Assembly (NCBI GenBank): GCA_050732575.1
Contig: JBOHRF010000033.1
Location: 1 to 29,316, forward strand
From: JBBDWZ01 sp050732575
Lineage (GTDB): Bacteria; Gemmatimonadota; Gemmatimonadetes; Longimicrobiales; RSA9
DNA: 29,316 nucleotides
Direction: 5' to 3'
The notes beneath the pieces are model-generated. The model saw only the letters and a program-made list of their open reading frames with translations. It was not told the origin of the DNA and searched no databases. Shown one piece after another: positions 7,154 to 15,070 of this stretch (the first letter of the stretch is position 1; each line of letters opens with the position of its first letter). A program made the position numbers and the translations under genes.

Positions 7154-8110
7154 TCACCGGATGCGGAATGCCTCGTGCATGGGTGATGCACCGAAGCCCG
7201 CGCGTATGCCACCGCCAATCACATGAATAGCGTCAGCAACCGTGACCGCGCCCATGCCGTGGCGGGGCGTGGGCATGTCCGCCACGCGTCGCCAGGTCCG
7301 TTGCGTCGGATCGTATTCCTCGGTGTGCGGAAAGACGCCCGGGTTTTCACCGCCAAACACGTACAACTTTCCGTTCAGTGCAGCAGCGGCCAGGCCGCCG
7401 CGTGCGGTGGGCATGTCCGGCAGTCGTTCCCAGGTGTTGGTGGCCGGTGCATAGGCTTCCAATGCCGCCGTGTTGTTGGGCGCTCGTCCGCCCACAACGT
7501 AGATGCGATCGCCAATAGCGGCCGCCGCCAGGTGCTCGCGCGGCACGCTCATGGGCGCCAGTGTGCTCCACGTGTCAGTAGCAGGATCGTACACTTCGTT
7601 GGTCGTAGCCACGCTGCCCGAACGTACGCCACCAATTGCATAAATCTTTCCGCCCAGCTCGACCGTGACATGTGCGCCACGAGGGGCCAACATCGCTCGT
7701 TTGGTGATCCAACGTTGCAGGGCCGGATCGAAGGCAAACACGGTCGCGCTGCCGCCCCCCGCGGCCGCGTAACCGCCGGTCAGGAATACGCTGCCGGCTG
7801 CCGAGGTGACACCGGGATGATGGCGGGCCTCGGGCACGGCTGGCCCGGTCGACCAGCGGTCCGTGGCTACGTCGTAGATCTCGAGTACAGTCGATGCCTG
7901 GCCGCCAGCGTTATAGCCGCCTGGAGTGTAGATACGATTGGCAACCAGCGCGGATGGCATTTCCTGCCGGGCCGTGGACAGCGGCGCGCGTGTGGACCAA
8001 TCGCCCACACCGGATGTTGGCCCGTCGGGCGCGGCCGATTCACCATAGCCACTGCAGTTCGCCAGCAGGCAGAAGAAAAGCACGAAGATGCTGGGGCAGG
8101 ATTGTTTCAT
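7154..8110 (-). CDS. kelch-repeat beta-propeller protein, exported
   Basis: 318 aa. An N-terminal hydrophobic signal (about residues 3-19) ends in LLANCSG, a lipobox-like site with an atypical Asn at -1, so lipoprotein status is uncertain. The rest contains about six kelch units, each with a GG pair and later Tyr/Trp (such as KIYAIGG, RIYVVGG, KLYVFGG, IHVIGG), enough for a single six-bladed propeller. No catalytic residue is recognisable; kelch propellers usually bind proteins or sugars. The start is ATG at 8110 because the signal peptide begins there; the much longer open frame upstream is the antisense of the nitroreductase and FAD-subunit genes. It is the only minus-strand gene in the metabolic island. 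Confidence 0.85.
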   Translation of the reverse strand: MKQSCPSIFVLFFCLLANCSGYGESAAPDGPTSGVGDWSTRAPLSTARQEMPSALVANRIYTPGGYNAGGQASTVLEIYDVATDRWSTGPAVPEARHHPGVTSAAGSVFLTGGYAAAGGGSATVFAFDPALQRWITKRAMLAPRGAHVTVELGGKIYAIGGVRSGSVATTNEVYDPATDTWSTLAPMSVPREHLAAAAIGDRIYVVGGRAPNNTAALEAYAPATNTWERLPDMPTARGGLAAAALNGKLYVFGGENPGVFPHTEEYDPTQRTWRRVADMPTPRHGMGAVTVADAIHVIGGGIRAGFGASPMHEAFRIR

Positions 8111-8164
8111 AATGTTCGACCTGCTTTGTGAGGACTGAGCGAAGATAGGACCCGGGCATTCCAC

Positions 8165-8989
8165 ATGGAATGGCGCCGGGATGGCTCGACAGCGGGGCGG
8201 CGGGCAGCGCATGTTCCAGTCATGCCCGAATACGTGGCACGAGTGCTGCCCGGAACCAGAGTGAGACGCGTGGCGACCAGGAAAAAGGCGGGCGGGAAAC
8301 CGCATCCGAAAGCGAAAACGAAAACCAAAGCGAAAGCGAAACGGGAACGCAGCGCGGTCGAGAAGATCGCGCGCGCCGCAGGCTGGATGGCGGGCGCCAT
8401 GGAAGGGCTGGAGGTCATGCTCACGCCGACGCGCGATTTGTTCGACTCGATTCATGCCCGCCGTTCGCACAAGCGGTTCAAGGACAAGCCCGTCGATGCA
8501 GACCACGTGCGCGTCTTGCTCGATGCCGCAGTGACCGCACCCAATCACAAGATGACCGAGCCCTGGGGTTTTCTCGTTCTGGGGCCAAACCTCAGACGCA
8601 CCTATGCAGAACGCAAAGCGCAGCTCAAGTTCGGCGAGCTGATCGCGACTGATGGTAATGCCAAGGCCGATCAGATGATCACCGATTTGCTCGGTGTGCC
8701 GGTCGTCATTGGAGTGACGCAGAAAGTCGATGCCGATCCGGTACGCAGGGAAGAGGACTACGCAGCCGTGTTCATGGCGATTCAGAACATGCTGCTGGCG
8801 GGTACCGCGCTCGGCCTGGGCACCAAAGTACAAACAGGCAACATCCTGGACGATGAGCCGTTTCGTGCGGCACTCGGTTTGACCGAGGGTGAACGGTTGG
8901 TCGCCGTGTTGCATGTGGGTGAACCCAGCGAGGAAATGCCGGCCAAAAAACGGACGCCTTCGGCAGACAAAACGCGCTGGCTGGACTGA
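8165..8989 (+). CDS. nitroreductase family protein with basic N-terminal extension
   Basis: The nitroreductase domain starts near residue 89 (TRDLFDSIHARRSHKRF) and runs to the end: RRSHKRF and APNHKMTEPWGF at the FMN-binding part, a dimer/substrate helix in the middle, and AALGLTEGERLVAVLHVGEP near the end. These FMN proteins reduce nitro, quinone or related groups with NAD(P)H. The start is uncertain. ATG 8165 and 8222 lack a Shine-Dalgarno; ATG 8417 would give a normal 190-aa domain protein. The upstream part holds a Lys/Ala-rich tract (KAKTKTKAKAK) encoded by a hexamer repeat (8307-8344) and uses only AAA for lysine in that tract, so it may be untranslated repeat DNA. The stop touches the next ATG (TGAATG), so it is co-transcribed with the FAD subunit of the molybdenum enzyme. 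Confidence 0.8.
   Translation: MEWRRDGSTAGRRAAHVPVMPEYVARVLPGTRVRRVATRKKAGGKPHPKAKTKTKAKAKRERSAVEKIARAAGWMAGAMEGLEVMLTPTRDLFDSIHARRSHKRFKDKPVDADHVRVLLDAAVTAPNHKMTEPWGFLVLGPNLRRTYAERKAQLKFGELIATDGNAKADQMITDLLGVPVVIGVTQKVDADPVRREEDYAAVFMAIQNMLLAGTALGLGTKVQTGNILDDEPFRAALGLTEGERLVAVLHVGEPSEEMPAKKRTPSADKTRWLD
8307..8344 (+). repeat. 6-bp imperfect repeat, unit cgaaag/cgaaaa
   Basis: Consecutive near-copies of a gcgaaa-like hexamer. It either encodes a Lys/Ala tail at the N-terminus of the nitroreductase or lies just upstream of the true start. It resembles the short-period repeats seen in the other spacers of this window. Confidence 0.75.
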
Positions 8990-9985
8990 ATGCTGCGCTT
9001 GCACACCTACGCGTACGAGCGACCACGCACGCTCGAGCAGGCCCTGCAGCTGGTAAGTGATGCCGACCACGGCTTTATGTTCATTGCCGGCGGCACGGAC
9101 CTCATGCCGAACATGAAGCACCGCCTGTTCACGCCGCAGTTCCTCATCGCGCTCAAACACGTGCAGGATTTGCGCGGCATCTCTATCCAGGGCGATGAGC
9201 TGCACATCGGCGCTGCCCAGACCTTGACTTCCATTTCCCTGGATCCGCTCGTGCGGCAGTACTTCCCGGCCCTGGCACAGGCGGCCGGTCTGGTAGCGGC
9301 GCCCCAGCTGCGCAACATGGGCACGATCGGCGGCAACGTGTGTCTGGACACGCGTTGCACATACTACAATCAGACCTGGTTCTGGCGCAGTGCGCTCGGC
9401 TTCTGCCTGAAGAAAGACGGTGACGTGTGCCACGTGACACAGGTGGGAAAGAAGTGCGTTGCCGCGCACTCCGCCGATACACCGCCCGTGCTCATGACGT
9501 TAGACGCCAGTGTAGACCTGGCGTCACCCGGCGGAGCTCGCTCGGTGAACATCAATGACTGGTTCGTGGCCGATGGCATTCGGAATACCGTGCGCCGCGC
9601 GGATGAAATCGTGACTCGCATACGCATACCCCTGCCACCACCCACCCGACGACAGGCGTTCATCAAGCTTCGGCAGCGCGCCGCCGTCGATTTCCCGCTG
9701 CTCAATGTAGCCGTGAGCGCGGATTTTGAGGGCCAGACGGTGCGCGACATGAACATGGTCGTGTCCGCACTGGGTGCACGACCACGCAGTATCAGCGGCC
9801 TGGAGAAAGTGGCAGTGGGCCGCCCGCTGACTCGGGAAGTCATGGACGCCATTGCGCAACGTGCATTTCAGCAGTGTCACCCACTCACCAACATCATTGT
9901 GGATGCGGAGTGGCGCCGGGCTATGGTACCCCTGTACGTGAGTCGAGCCCTGACCGCACTGGCACGGTCCAATACAACCACCTAG
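8990..9985 (+). CDS. 4-hydroxybenzoyl-CoA reductase-like FAD subunit with [4Fe-4S] loop (HcrB-like)
   Basis: A 331-aa FAD-binding subunit of a molybdenum hydroxylase-family enzyme. FAD motifs are FIAGGTDLMPNMK (31-43) and NMGTIGGN (109-116). An insert after this carries C123, C139, C147 and C156. Their spacing (16, 8, 9) agrees with the four cysteines that hold the extra [4Fe-4S] cluster in the beta subunit of 4-hydroxybenzoyl-CoA reductase, and TRCTYYNQ also matches that protein. Ordinary xanthine dehydrogenase FAD subunits lack this loop. The loop is thought to pass electrons from ferredoxin toward the molybdenum site, so a reductive dehydroxylase is suggested. The ATG directly follows the nitroreductase stop. 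The partner subunits lie 5.7 kb upstream (279-3280), an unusual split. Confidence 0.88.
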   Translation: MLRLHTYAYERPRTLEQALQLVSDADHGFMFIAGGTDLMPNMKHRLFTPQFLIALKHVQDLRGISIQGDELHIGAAQTLTSISLDPLVRQYFPALAQAAGLVAAPQLRNMGTIGGNVCLDTRCTYYNQTWFWRSALGFCLKKDGDVCHVTQVGKKCVAAHSADTPPVLMTLDASVDLASPGGARSVNINDWFVADGIRNTVRRADEIVTRIRIPLPPPTRRQAFIKLRQRAAVDFPLLNVAVSADFEGQTVRDMNMVVSALGARPRSISGLEKVAVGRPLTREVMDAIAQRAFQQCHPLTNIIVDAEWRRAMVPLYVSRALTALARSNTTT

Positions 9986-10278
9986 CCGAGCCACCACTCG
10001 CTACGTACGAGCATGGGCGGACCGAACGCGGCGCATCTGGCAGTGGCGGCACGCAGGGCCAGCGTGGAAGATGGGCGGCCGCCGTCGGGGACGGTCGGCG
10101 TTCGGCAGACGGCCTGCGGTGCGTATGGCGGTGACCGAGTATGGCGCTCTGTTCGCGCAGATTGTTGATGTTGTCCGCTCCATACACGCGACCTCGATTT
10201 GTAGTAGCCGTGTTTCGGGCCTCGCCATTTCTCAATTGCCAGGCCCGTCAGCGCCAATTGACCCAAAGCGCCATTCTG
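9986..10278. other. spacer without a convincing gene
   Basis: 293 bp between the FAD subunit and the transposase-like gene. Open frames exist on both strands but none has a recognisable product, a good ribosome site or family motifs. The transposase frame stays open upstream to an ATG at 10141, but that extension does not look like the family N-terminus. No terminal inverted repeat of an insertion sequence could be found by eye. Confidence 0.5.
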
Positions 10279-11208
10279 ATGCCCCGGCCGAGCAGGCACA
10301 TTCGATCCGTGCGTGCGCCTGCTTCCGACCTCACCGAGCTGCAAAACATTCTTCGTGCCGTGCGGGACGCGCGGTTCGCGCACGGACTCTACTGCCCCCG
10401 TTGCCATAGCTCGAAGGTTCAACGCTGGGGCTCCTTTTCCTGCCGCCAGCGCTACCGCTGCCTTCAATGTCGCCGCACGTTCAGCGATCTCACGTCAACG
10501 GCTGCCGCTTATACCAAACGACTCAGCCTGTGGCGTCGATATGTGTACTGCATGATAGGAAGCGACACGATTCGGAGGGCGGCCAGAGAAGTCGGCATTC
10601 ATCCCAGCACAGCATTTCGATGGCGCCATCGAATACTGGACTCGGCTGATCGAAACGATCGGAGTGACCTGGCGGGCTGGATCGAGATTGATGAAACCGG
10701 ATTTCCATACTCGGAAAAGGGTCGTCGGAATCTGCATCGACCTGCGCGAACGCGCGGGTACTGGAAGTATTCGCCACGCACGTTAACCGCGCACTACATA
10801 TGCGTAGTCGTCGCCTGTGACCGAGCCGGGAAGGTGGTATCAGCCATGGTCCCCAGACGCCATCCATATGATTACGATTTGCGCGAACACATCATTACAC
10901 GCGTCCAGGGGAAGGCCACGGTCCTGGCGCACTATCTCCCGCTCAGTCACTGCGGCCGGGCGGCGCGATTGAGCGGGCACTCGTATGTGCAGGTTCCACG
11001 CTTCCGCCAGCCGATCAGTCCGCAGCCACTGCACCATACATCGACAGTCATGTCTTACATTAACCGATTGTGCGCCTGGCTTCCCCGATTTCGGGGCGTA
11101 GCCACACGCTATTTGCAACACTACCTCGCCTGGCACAGGTTGCTCGACGCCATCAACGTGCGTGCTGGCGTGGCCGCGTTGATTCGGAGCCTCCCACACA
11201 CGGCCTGA
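10279..11208 (+). CDS. IS1595-like transposase, probably catalytically dead
   Basis: A 309-aa reading frame. An N-terminal zinc ribbon has C39, C42, C61 and C64 (CPRC and CLQC). A helix-turn-helix-like segment follows (REVGIHPSTAFRWRHRIL), then an RNase-H-like region starting at EIDET (first Asp D138). The end (YINRLCAWLPRFRGVATRYLQHYLAWHR) matches the conserved C-terminus of IS1595/ISXO2-type transposases. The second catalytic Asp, normally in a CSDG-like motif, is replaced by sequence around HYLPLSHCGRAA, and the conserved polar/basic residues near the third position appear changed (Cys in place of Lys). The frame is nevertheless full length with no stops. It is therefore either a recently inactivated element or a retained DNA-binding derivative. 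No terminal repeats or target duplication were seen. Confidence 0.72.
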   Translation: MPRPSRHIRSVRAPASDLTELQNILRAVRDARFAHGLYCPRCHSSKVQRWGSFSCRQRYRCLQCRRTFSDLTSTAAAYTKRLSLWRRYVYCMIGSDTIRRAAREVGIHPSTAFRWRHRILDSADRNDRSDLAGWIEIDETGFPYSEKGRRNLHRPARTRGYWKYSPRTLTAHYICVVVACDRAGKVVSAMVPRRHPYDYDLREHIITRVQGKATVLAHYLPLSHCGRAARLSGHSYVQVPRFRQPISPQPLHHTSTVMSYINRLCAWLPRFRGVATRYLQHYLAWHRLLDAINVRAGVAALIRSLPHTA

Positions 11209-11554
11209 GCACCTGAAAGAACGCGTCGGGTTAGTCACTTGTAGCGCAGGAGGTCGCGACTCACGACATTTTGCGACTACTGAACGGTGTCGGCGCAAAC
11301 TTTCTCGATCGCCGTCTTCCTCAAGGACGTACGAAGGAGCGCATTCCACAACAGAACGACCATACCAACAATTCCTGCGAACAGAGCAGCATGGTGCTGG
11401 AAGAGCCTCAGTGCGCCTGCTCACTACCAACTTCGGGCCAGCATCTTGCCGAGCAGCAGGCTGGTGGAAGCAAGCCGTGACACGGGTGCTCCATGTAGAT
11501 TGTGCGCGGGCGCGAACCAGGCACCCGCCTTTTTTTCTCGATCAGGCCCCGAAT
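11209..11554. other. gap with a terminator-like hairpin and a possible decayed minus-strand membrane fragment
   Basis: 346 bp without a clear gene. On the minus strand the frame ending at 11277 reads LRLFQHHAALFAGIVGMVVLLWNALLRT and continues to KTAIEKVCADTVQ; it looks like one transmembrane segment and a basic tail. Upstream it runs into two consecutive stops and then a further open stretch (SLLLGKMLARSW). It may be the remains of a membrane protein gene, or chance. A hairpin with a T-run lies at 11483-11536 on the plus strand. Confidence 0.4.
11483..11536 (+). terminator. terminator-like hairpin with T7 tract
   Basis: CGGGTGC (11483-11489) pairs with GCACCCG (11521-11527), enclosing a 31-nt loop that contains further GC-rich self-complementarity, followed by seven Ts (11530-11536). 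It would end transcription arriving from the transposase region before the epimerase gene. The long loop lowers confidence. Confidence 0.45.
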
Positions 11555-12589
11555 GTGCGGCTTACCCATCAAGTACTGGAATTGACGACTCGGCACGAGT
11601 TCCACATTGCGCGTGCAGCGGCGCCGTCCGTGCGGCGCAACGTTTGGGTGCGCCTCGAGGACAGTGATGGTCTGGACGGCTGGGGCGAGGCGGCGCCCAA
11701 CGCGTATTACGCGGAGTCAGTAGAAACAGTGGTAGCGGCACTCGAGCAGATGCGCCCCGTACTGGATCCGGTGCACACATTCAAGGTTGATGGCCTGGCC
11801 CTGATCGAGCGTGACCTGGCCAGTGCGGCGCGTGACGCCGCCAGCGCACGGGCGGCTGTGTCGGCCGCGCTTCTGGACATGCTGGGTAAGCGCAGCGCCA
11901 GGCCGGTTTACCATGTGCTTGGTATGGATCCGGCACAGGCACCTGCATCATCGTACACGATTGGCATCGACCATTTGGATGCAATGCGGGACAAGGTACG
12001 CGCTGCCACGAACTATCCCATCCTCAAGATCAAGGTGGGCACGGCGCAGGATGAGGCGGTGTTGTCCATGCTTCGTGAGGAGCGGCCGGATGCCGTGATT
12101 CGCGTGGATGCCAACACGGCATGGTCGCGCGACACGGCCCTGCGCAATCTGGCCGTGCTGTCATCCTACGGCGTGGAACTGATCGAGCAGCCGCTGCCGG
12201 CCGATGATTGGGAAGGCATGGCGCGGCTGCGCAGAGTTACAGACATCCCGATCATTGCAGACGAATCATGTCGATTTGAAGGTGATGTAGAGCGGCTTCA
12301 CGGTTGTGTGGATGGCGTCAACATCAAGCTGGCCAAGTGCGGCTCACTGCTGGAGGCCATGCGCATTGCGGCGGCGGCGCGGCAGCGAGACATGAGCGTG
12401 ATGGTGGGCTGTATGATCGAGAGCACACTGGGCATAGCGGCGGGCATCCAACTCGCGCCTCTGGCGGACTATGCAGATCTGGATGGCGCGGCGCTGCTGG
12501 CGCGTGATTACTTCAACGGTCCGGGCCTGGAAGCGAATGGTCGTCTACGATTCAACCGTGGTCCGGGCCTTGGTGTGACAGCGATCTAG
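11555..12589 (+). CDS. dipeptide epimerase (enolase superfamily, L-Ala-D/L-Glu epimerase-like)
   Basis: 344 aa from the GTG at 11555, chosen because the conserved fold begins at VRLTHQVLEL; the in-frame ATG at 11411 would add 48 unrelated residues and run through the terminator-like hairpin. The catalytic barrel shows LKIKVG (general base Lys), metal ligands in VIRVDANTAW (Asp), LIEQPLP (Glu) and IIADES (Asp), the second catalytic Lys in NIKLAKCG, and DLDGAALLARD near the end, as in dipeptide epimerases. The enzyme epimerises Xaa-Glu type dipeptides, typically for recycling murein peptides. The stop codon shares CTAG with the stop of the convergent thrC (12586-12589), so the two genes overlap tail to tail. 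Confidence 0.85.
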   Translation: MRLTHQVLELTTRHEFHIARAAAPSVRRNVWVRLEDSDGLDGWGEAAPNAYYAESVETVVAALEQMRPVLDPVHTFKVDGLALIERDLASAARDAASARAAVSAALLDMLGKRSARPVYHVLGMDPAQAPASSYTIGIDHLDAMRDKVRAATNYPILKIKVGTAQDEAVLSMLREERPDAVIRVDANTAWSRDTALRNLAVLSSYGVELIEQPLPADDWEGMARLRRVTDIPIIADESCRFEGDVERLHGCVDGVNIKLAKCGSLLEAMRIAAAARQRDMSVMVGCMIESTLGIAAGIQLAPLADYADLDGAALLARDYFNGPGLEANGRLRFNRGPGLGVTAI

Positions 12590-13665
12590 CCGGTGGCGGT
12601 CCAGCCCAGCACACGCGCCACCTCAGCTGGATCGGCGGCCACTTCCAGCATGCGGAACGCGGGTGAAATGGCGTACTCGGGATCCTTCAACCCGTTGCCA
12701 GTGAGTACGCACACGCACTGCTGTTGCGCTGCGCTGGCGCCGGCGCGCACGGCCGCGCGCAAGCCGGCTACACCCGCGGCCGATGCGGGCTCACAGAAGA
12801 TGCCTTCCTTGCCGGCCACGGCATGATACGCTTCGATGATTTCATCATCGGAGACGGCACGCAGATGACCGCCGGAATCGCGAGCGGCGGCTACGGCTGG
12901 TTCCCATGTGGCCGGCCGTCCAATACGAATTGCGCTGGCCAGCGTTTCCGGCTGGTCTACGGGTTTGCCCTTGACCAGTGGTGCGGCGCCGGCAGCCTGC
13001 ACACCGAGCAAGCGCGGCCATCGTTTGCTGCGTCCATCCTGATGGTAGCGGCGGAACCCTTGCCAATATGCGGTGATGTTACCGCCATTGCCGACGGGCA
13101 ACGCCAGCAATGCGGGTGCATCACCAAGCTCATCACAAATCTCGAAAGCAGCCGTGGTCTGACCGGCAATTCGATAGGGGTTTACGGAATTGACCAATGC
13201 GGCGCCGTACTCGCTGCTGAGTGCACGCGCAATTTCGAGTGCGCCATCGAAGTTGGTCTGCACCGATACAACCTGGGCGCCGTAGACCACGGCCTGCGCG
13301 ATTTTGCCGGGTGCCACTTTCCCGCGCGGCAGCAGCACAACGGCCTCGAGTCCGGCGCGCGCGGCGTAGGCGGCCGCACTGGCGGCTGTGTTACCGGTGG
13401 ATGCGCAGAGGATGGTGCGCGCTCCTTCTTCCAGGGCCTTGGCCACGGCCACGACCATGCCGCGATCCTTGAACGACCCGGTCGGGTTCAGTCCCTCGAA
13501 CTTGAGGTACAGTTCTTCCACGCCGATCCAGCGGGCCAGCCGGGGCGCCGGTATCAGCGGTGTAGCGCCTTCGTGCAGCGTGAGACGCGGTGTCTCAGCA
13601 GCAATGGGCAGCAGCTCCGCGTAACGCGCAATGACCCCCGTGGCAGGCGACTGACTGGTCAACAT
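12586..13665 (-). CDS. thrC: threonine synthase
   Basis: A 359-aa PLP enzyme that converts O-phosphohomoserine to threonine, the last step of threonine synthesis. The PLP lysine is K66 in GSFKDRG. The phosphate/PLP loop is the glycine-rich LPVGNGGN segment, and ASTGNTAASAAAYAARAG is the substrate-binding loop. Length agrees with the short (class II-like, about 350 aa) threonine synthases. Its ATG overlaps the thrB stop by one base (TAATG), so translation is coupled. It is the last gene of the operon lspA-bcp-thrB-thrC and overlaps the stop of the convergent epimerase. Confidence 0.93.
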   Translation of the reverse strand: MLTSQSPATGVIARYAELLPIAAETPRLTLHEGATPLIPAPRLARWIGVEELYLKFEGLNPTGSFKDRGMVVAVAKALEEGARTILCASTGNTAASAAAYAARAGLEAVVLLPRGKVAPGKIAQAVVYGAQVVSVQTNFDGALEIARALSSEYGAALVNSVNPYRIAGQTTAAFEICDELGDAPALLALPVGNGGNITAYWQGFRRYHQDGRSKRWPRLLGVQAAGAAPLVKGKPVDQPETLASAIRIGRPATWEPAVAAARDSGGHLRAVSDDEIIEAYHAVAGKEGIFCEPASAAGVAGLRAAVRAGASAAQQQCVCVLTGNGLKDPEYAISPAFRMLEVAADPAEVARVLGWTATG

Positions 13666-14591
13666 TACGAATCCTCTAGCAGAATCGAAGCGCCCGTTGC
13701 ATCGGGTTGCATAGCCAGGGCCAAAGTTTCGCCTGGATTCTCAATCTGCAATGCCGCGGCCATGGCGGCGGCCACGACCTGTTCCGTTCCGCGCGCACAA
13801 ACCGCAATCAAGCCGGAACCGCTGCCGGATATGGTGATGGCAGCGGCGCCGGCAGCGCGGGCCGCAGCAAACGCCCGTTGCGCGCCGGGAATCAGCGGCA
13901 GCCGATAGGGCACGTGCAACTCATCGGTAAAACCAATACGCAACAGACTGGTATCGCCAAGGGCCAGGCCGTGCAGCAAGGCAGCCGTGCGTCCGAGCGC
14001 GCGCGCTGCGACACCATGAGGAACGTGCTCGGGCAGCGCTCGGCGGGCCAGAGGCGTTGGCACCTCGAGGTCGGGCGCGGCAAAGGCAAACCCGATCTCA
14101 TCGGACAACGGTAAACGTATGGGATGCGCGCTGCCATCTTGCGCGCGCGCCACGGCAACCAAACCACCCAGCAGCGCGGGCGCAACGTTGTCTGGATGTC
14201 CTTCGCGTTCTTCTGCCAGGGGCAGCAGCGCCCTGGGGTCGACACGGCTCTGGCCCAACACTGCGTGCGCGAGCAGGAGTCCGGCCACTACGGCGGAAGC
14301 GGATGAGCCCAGGCCTCGCCCCAGTGGGATATCCGACCGAATCACGAGCTTGCCCGGCGGCACTGCAGTTTCCAGCCGGTCGAGCTCGGCCACGAAACAG
14401 GCGTACACGTGATCGCGATCGAGCGTGATGCGCGCAGCCGTGCCCGTGCGCTCCACCGAAAGCGGTGCGTCGCCGGGCCAGAATTCGGCAGTCAGGTGGC
14501 GGTCCAGCGCCAGACCGAGGCAATCGAAGCCCGAACCCAGGTTCGACGTGCTGCAAGGCACGCGCACGCGCGCACGTCGCAAGACTGTCAT
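13665..14591 (-). CDS. thrB: homoserine kinase
   Basis: A 308-aa GHMP kinase. It phosphorylates homoserine with ATP to supply thrC directly downstream. The ATP loop is PLGRGLGSSASA (89-100); the N-terminal substrate motif VPCSTSNLGSGFDCLGLAL (11-29) and the C-terminal ITISGSGSG motif are also present. It starts at ATG 14591, 17 nt after the bcp stop. A second ATG 11 nt upstream arises from a 10-bp direct duplication (see 14585-14605) and opens only a four-codon frame that ends at the thrB start. Confidence 0.93.
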   Translation of the reverse strand: MTVLRRARVRVPCSTSNLGSGFDCLGLALDRHLTAEFWPGDAPLSVERTGTAARITLDRDHVYACFVAELDRLETAVPPGKLVIRSDIPLGRGLGSSASAVVAGLLLAHAVLGQSRVDPRALLPLAEEREGHPDNVAPALLGGLVAVARAQDGSAHPIRLPLSDEIGFAFAAPDLEVPTPLARRALPEHVPHGVAARALGRTAALLHGLALGDTSLLRIGFTDELHVPYRLPLIPGAQRAFAAARAAGAAAITISGSGSGLIAVCARGTEQVVAAAMAAALQIENPGETLALAMQPDATGASILLEDS

Positions 14592-14605
14592 GGGGCTGTC
14601 ATGGG
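14585..14605 (-). repeat. 10-bp duplication at the thrB start
   Basis: ctgtcatggg occurs at 14585-14594 and again at 14596-14605, so the thrB start codon and its surroundings are duplicated. On the minus strand the upstream copy gives ATG ACA GCC CCA TGA, whose stop overlaps the real thrB ATG. Confidence 0.7.
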
Positions 14606-14608
14606 AGG

Positions 14609-15070
14609 TCAGAGCAGTTCGAGCACCTGCTCGACGTGCAACGCGGGTTTGACGCGCGGTAAGACGTTGGCCAGTCGGCCCCGCTCGTCAATCACGAACG
14701 TGGTCCGTTCGACGCCCCAGTACTTGCGACCGTACATGCTCTTCTCTTTCCAGACGCCGTACTGCTCGGCCACGTGATGGCCTTCGTCAGCCAGGAGACG
14801 GAAAGGCAGGCTGTACTTGTCGCGGAACTTGATGTGATCGGCAACACTGTCGGGACTGACACCCAGGACGAGTGCGCCACGCGTGTCCAATTCCTGAATA
14901 TGATCGCGCAACGCGCAGGCCTGCGTGGTGCAACCCGATGTGTCGTCCTTGGGATAGAAGTAGAGCACGATTTTGCGGCCGCGCAGCTCGCTCAGCCGCA
15001 CCGTGGCGCCATCATCGGCAGGCAGCATGAAATCAGGTGCAGGTTGTCCTTCTTGCGGATAGCCGCTCAT
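14609..15070 (-). CDS. bcp: thioredoxin-dependent peroxiredoxin (BCP/PrxQ)
   Basis: A 153-aa cytoplasmic peroxiredoxin of the PrxQ/BCP group that reduces hydrogen peroxide and organic hydroperoxides using thioredoxin. The peroxidatic cysteine C47 and resolving cysteine C52 lie in DDTSGCTTQACALRD, the spacing typical of BCP; YFYPKDD precedes them. Its ATG overlaps the lspA stop (ATGA), so it is translated with lspA. The link with thrB/thrC downstream is co-transcription rather than shared pathway. Confidence 0.92.
   Translation of the reverse strand: MSGYPQEGQPAPDFMLPADDGATVRLSELRGRKIVLYFYPKDDTSGCTTQACALRDHIQELDTRGALVLGVSPDSVADHIKFRDKYSLPFRLLADEGHHVAEQYGVWKEKSMYGRKYWGVERTTFVIDERGRLANVLPRVKPALHVEQVLELL

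Noticed and set aside
8111..9469. 453-residue N-terminal extension of the kelch gene
   Set aside because: It is antisense to the nitroreductase and FAD-subunit genes, while the kelch product has its own signal peptide at 8110.
9986..11554. Complete IS element with terminal inverted repeats
   Set aside because: No matching ends or target duplication could be found by eye around the transposase gene.
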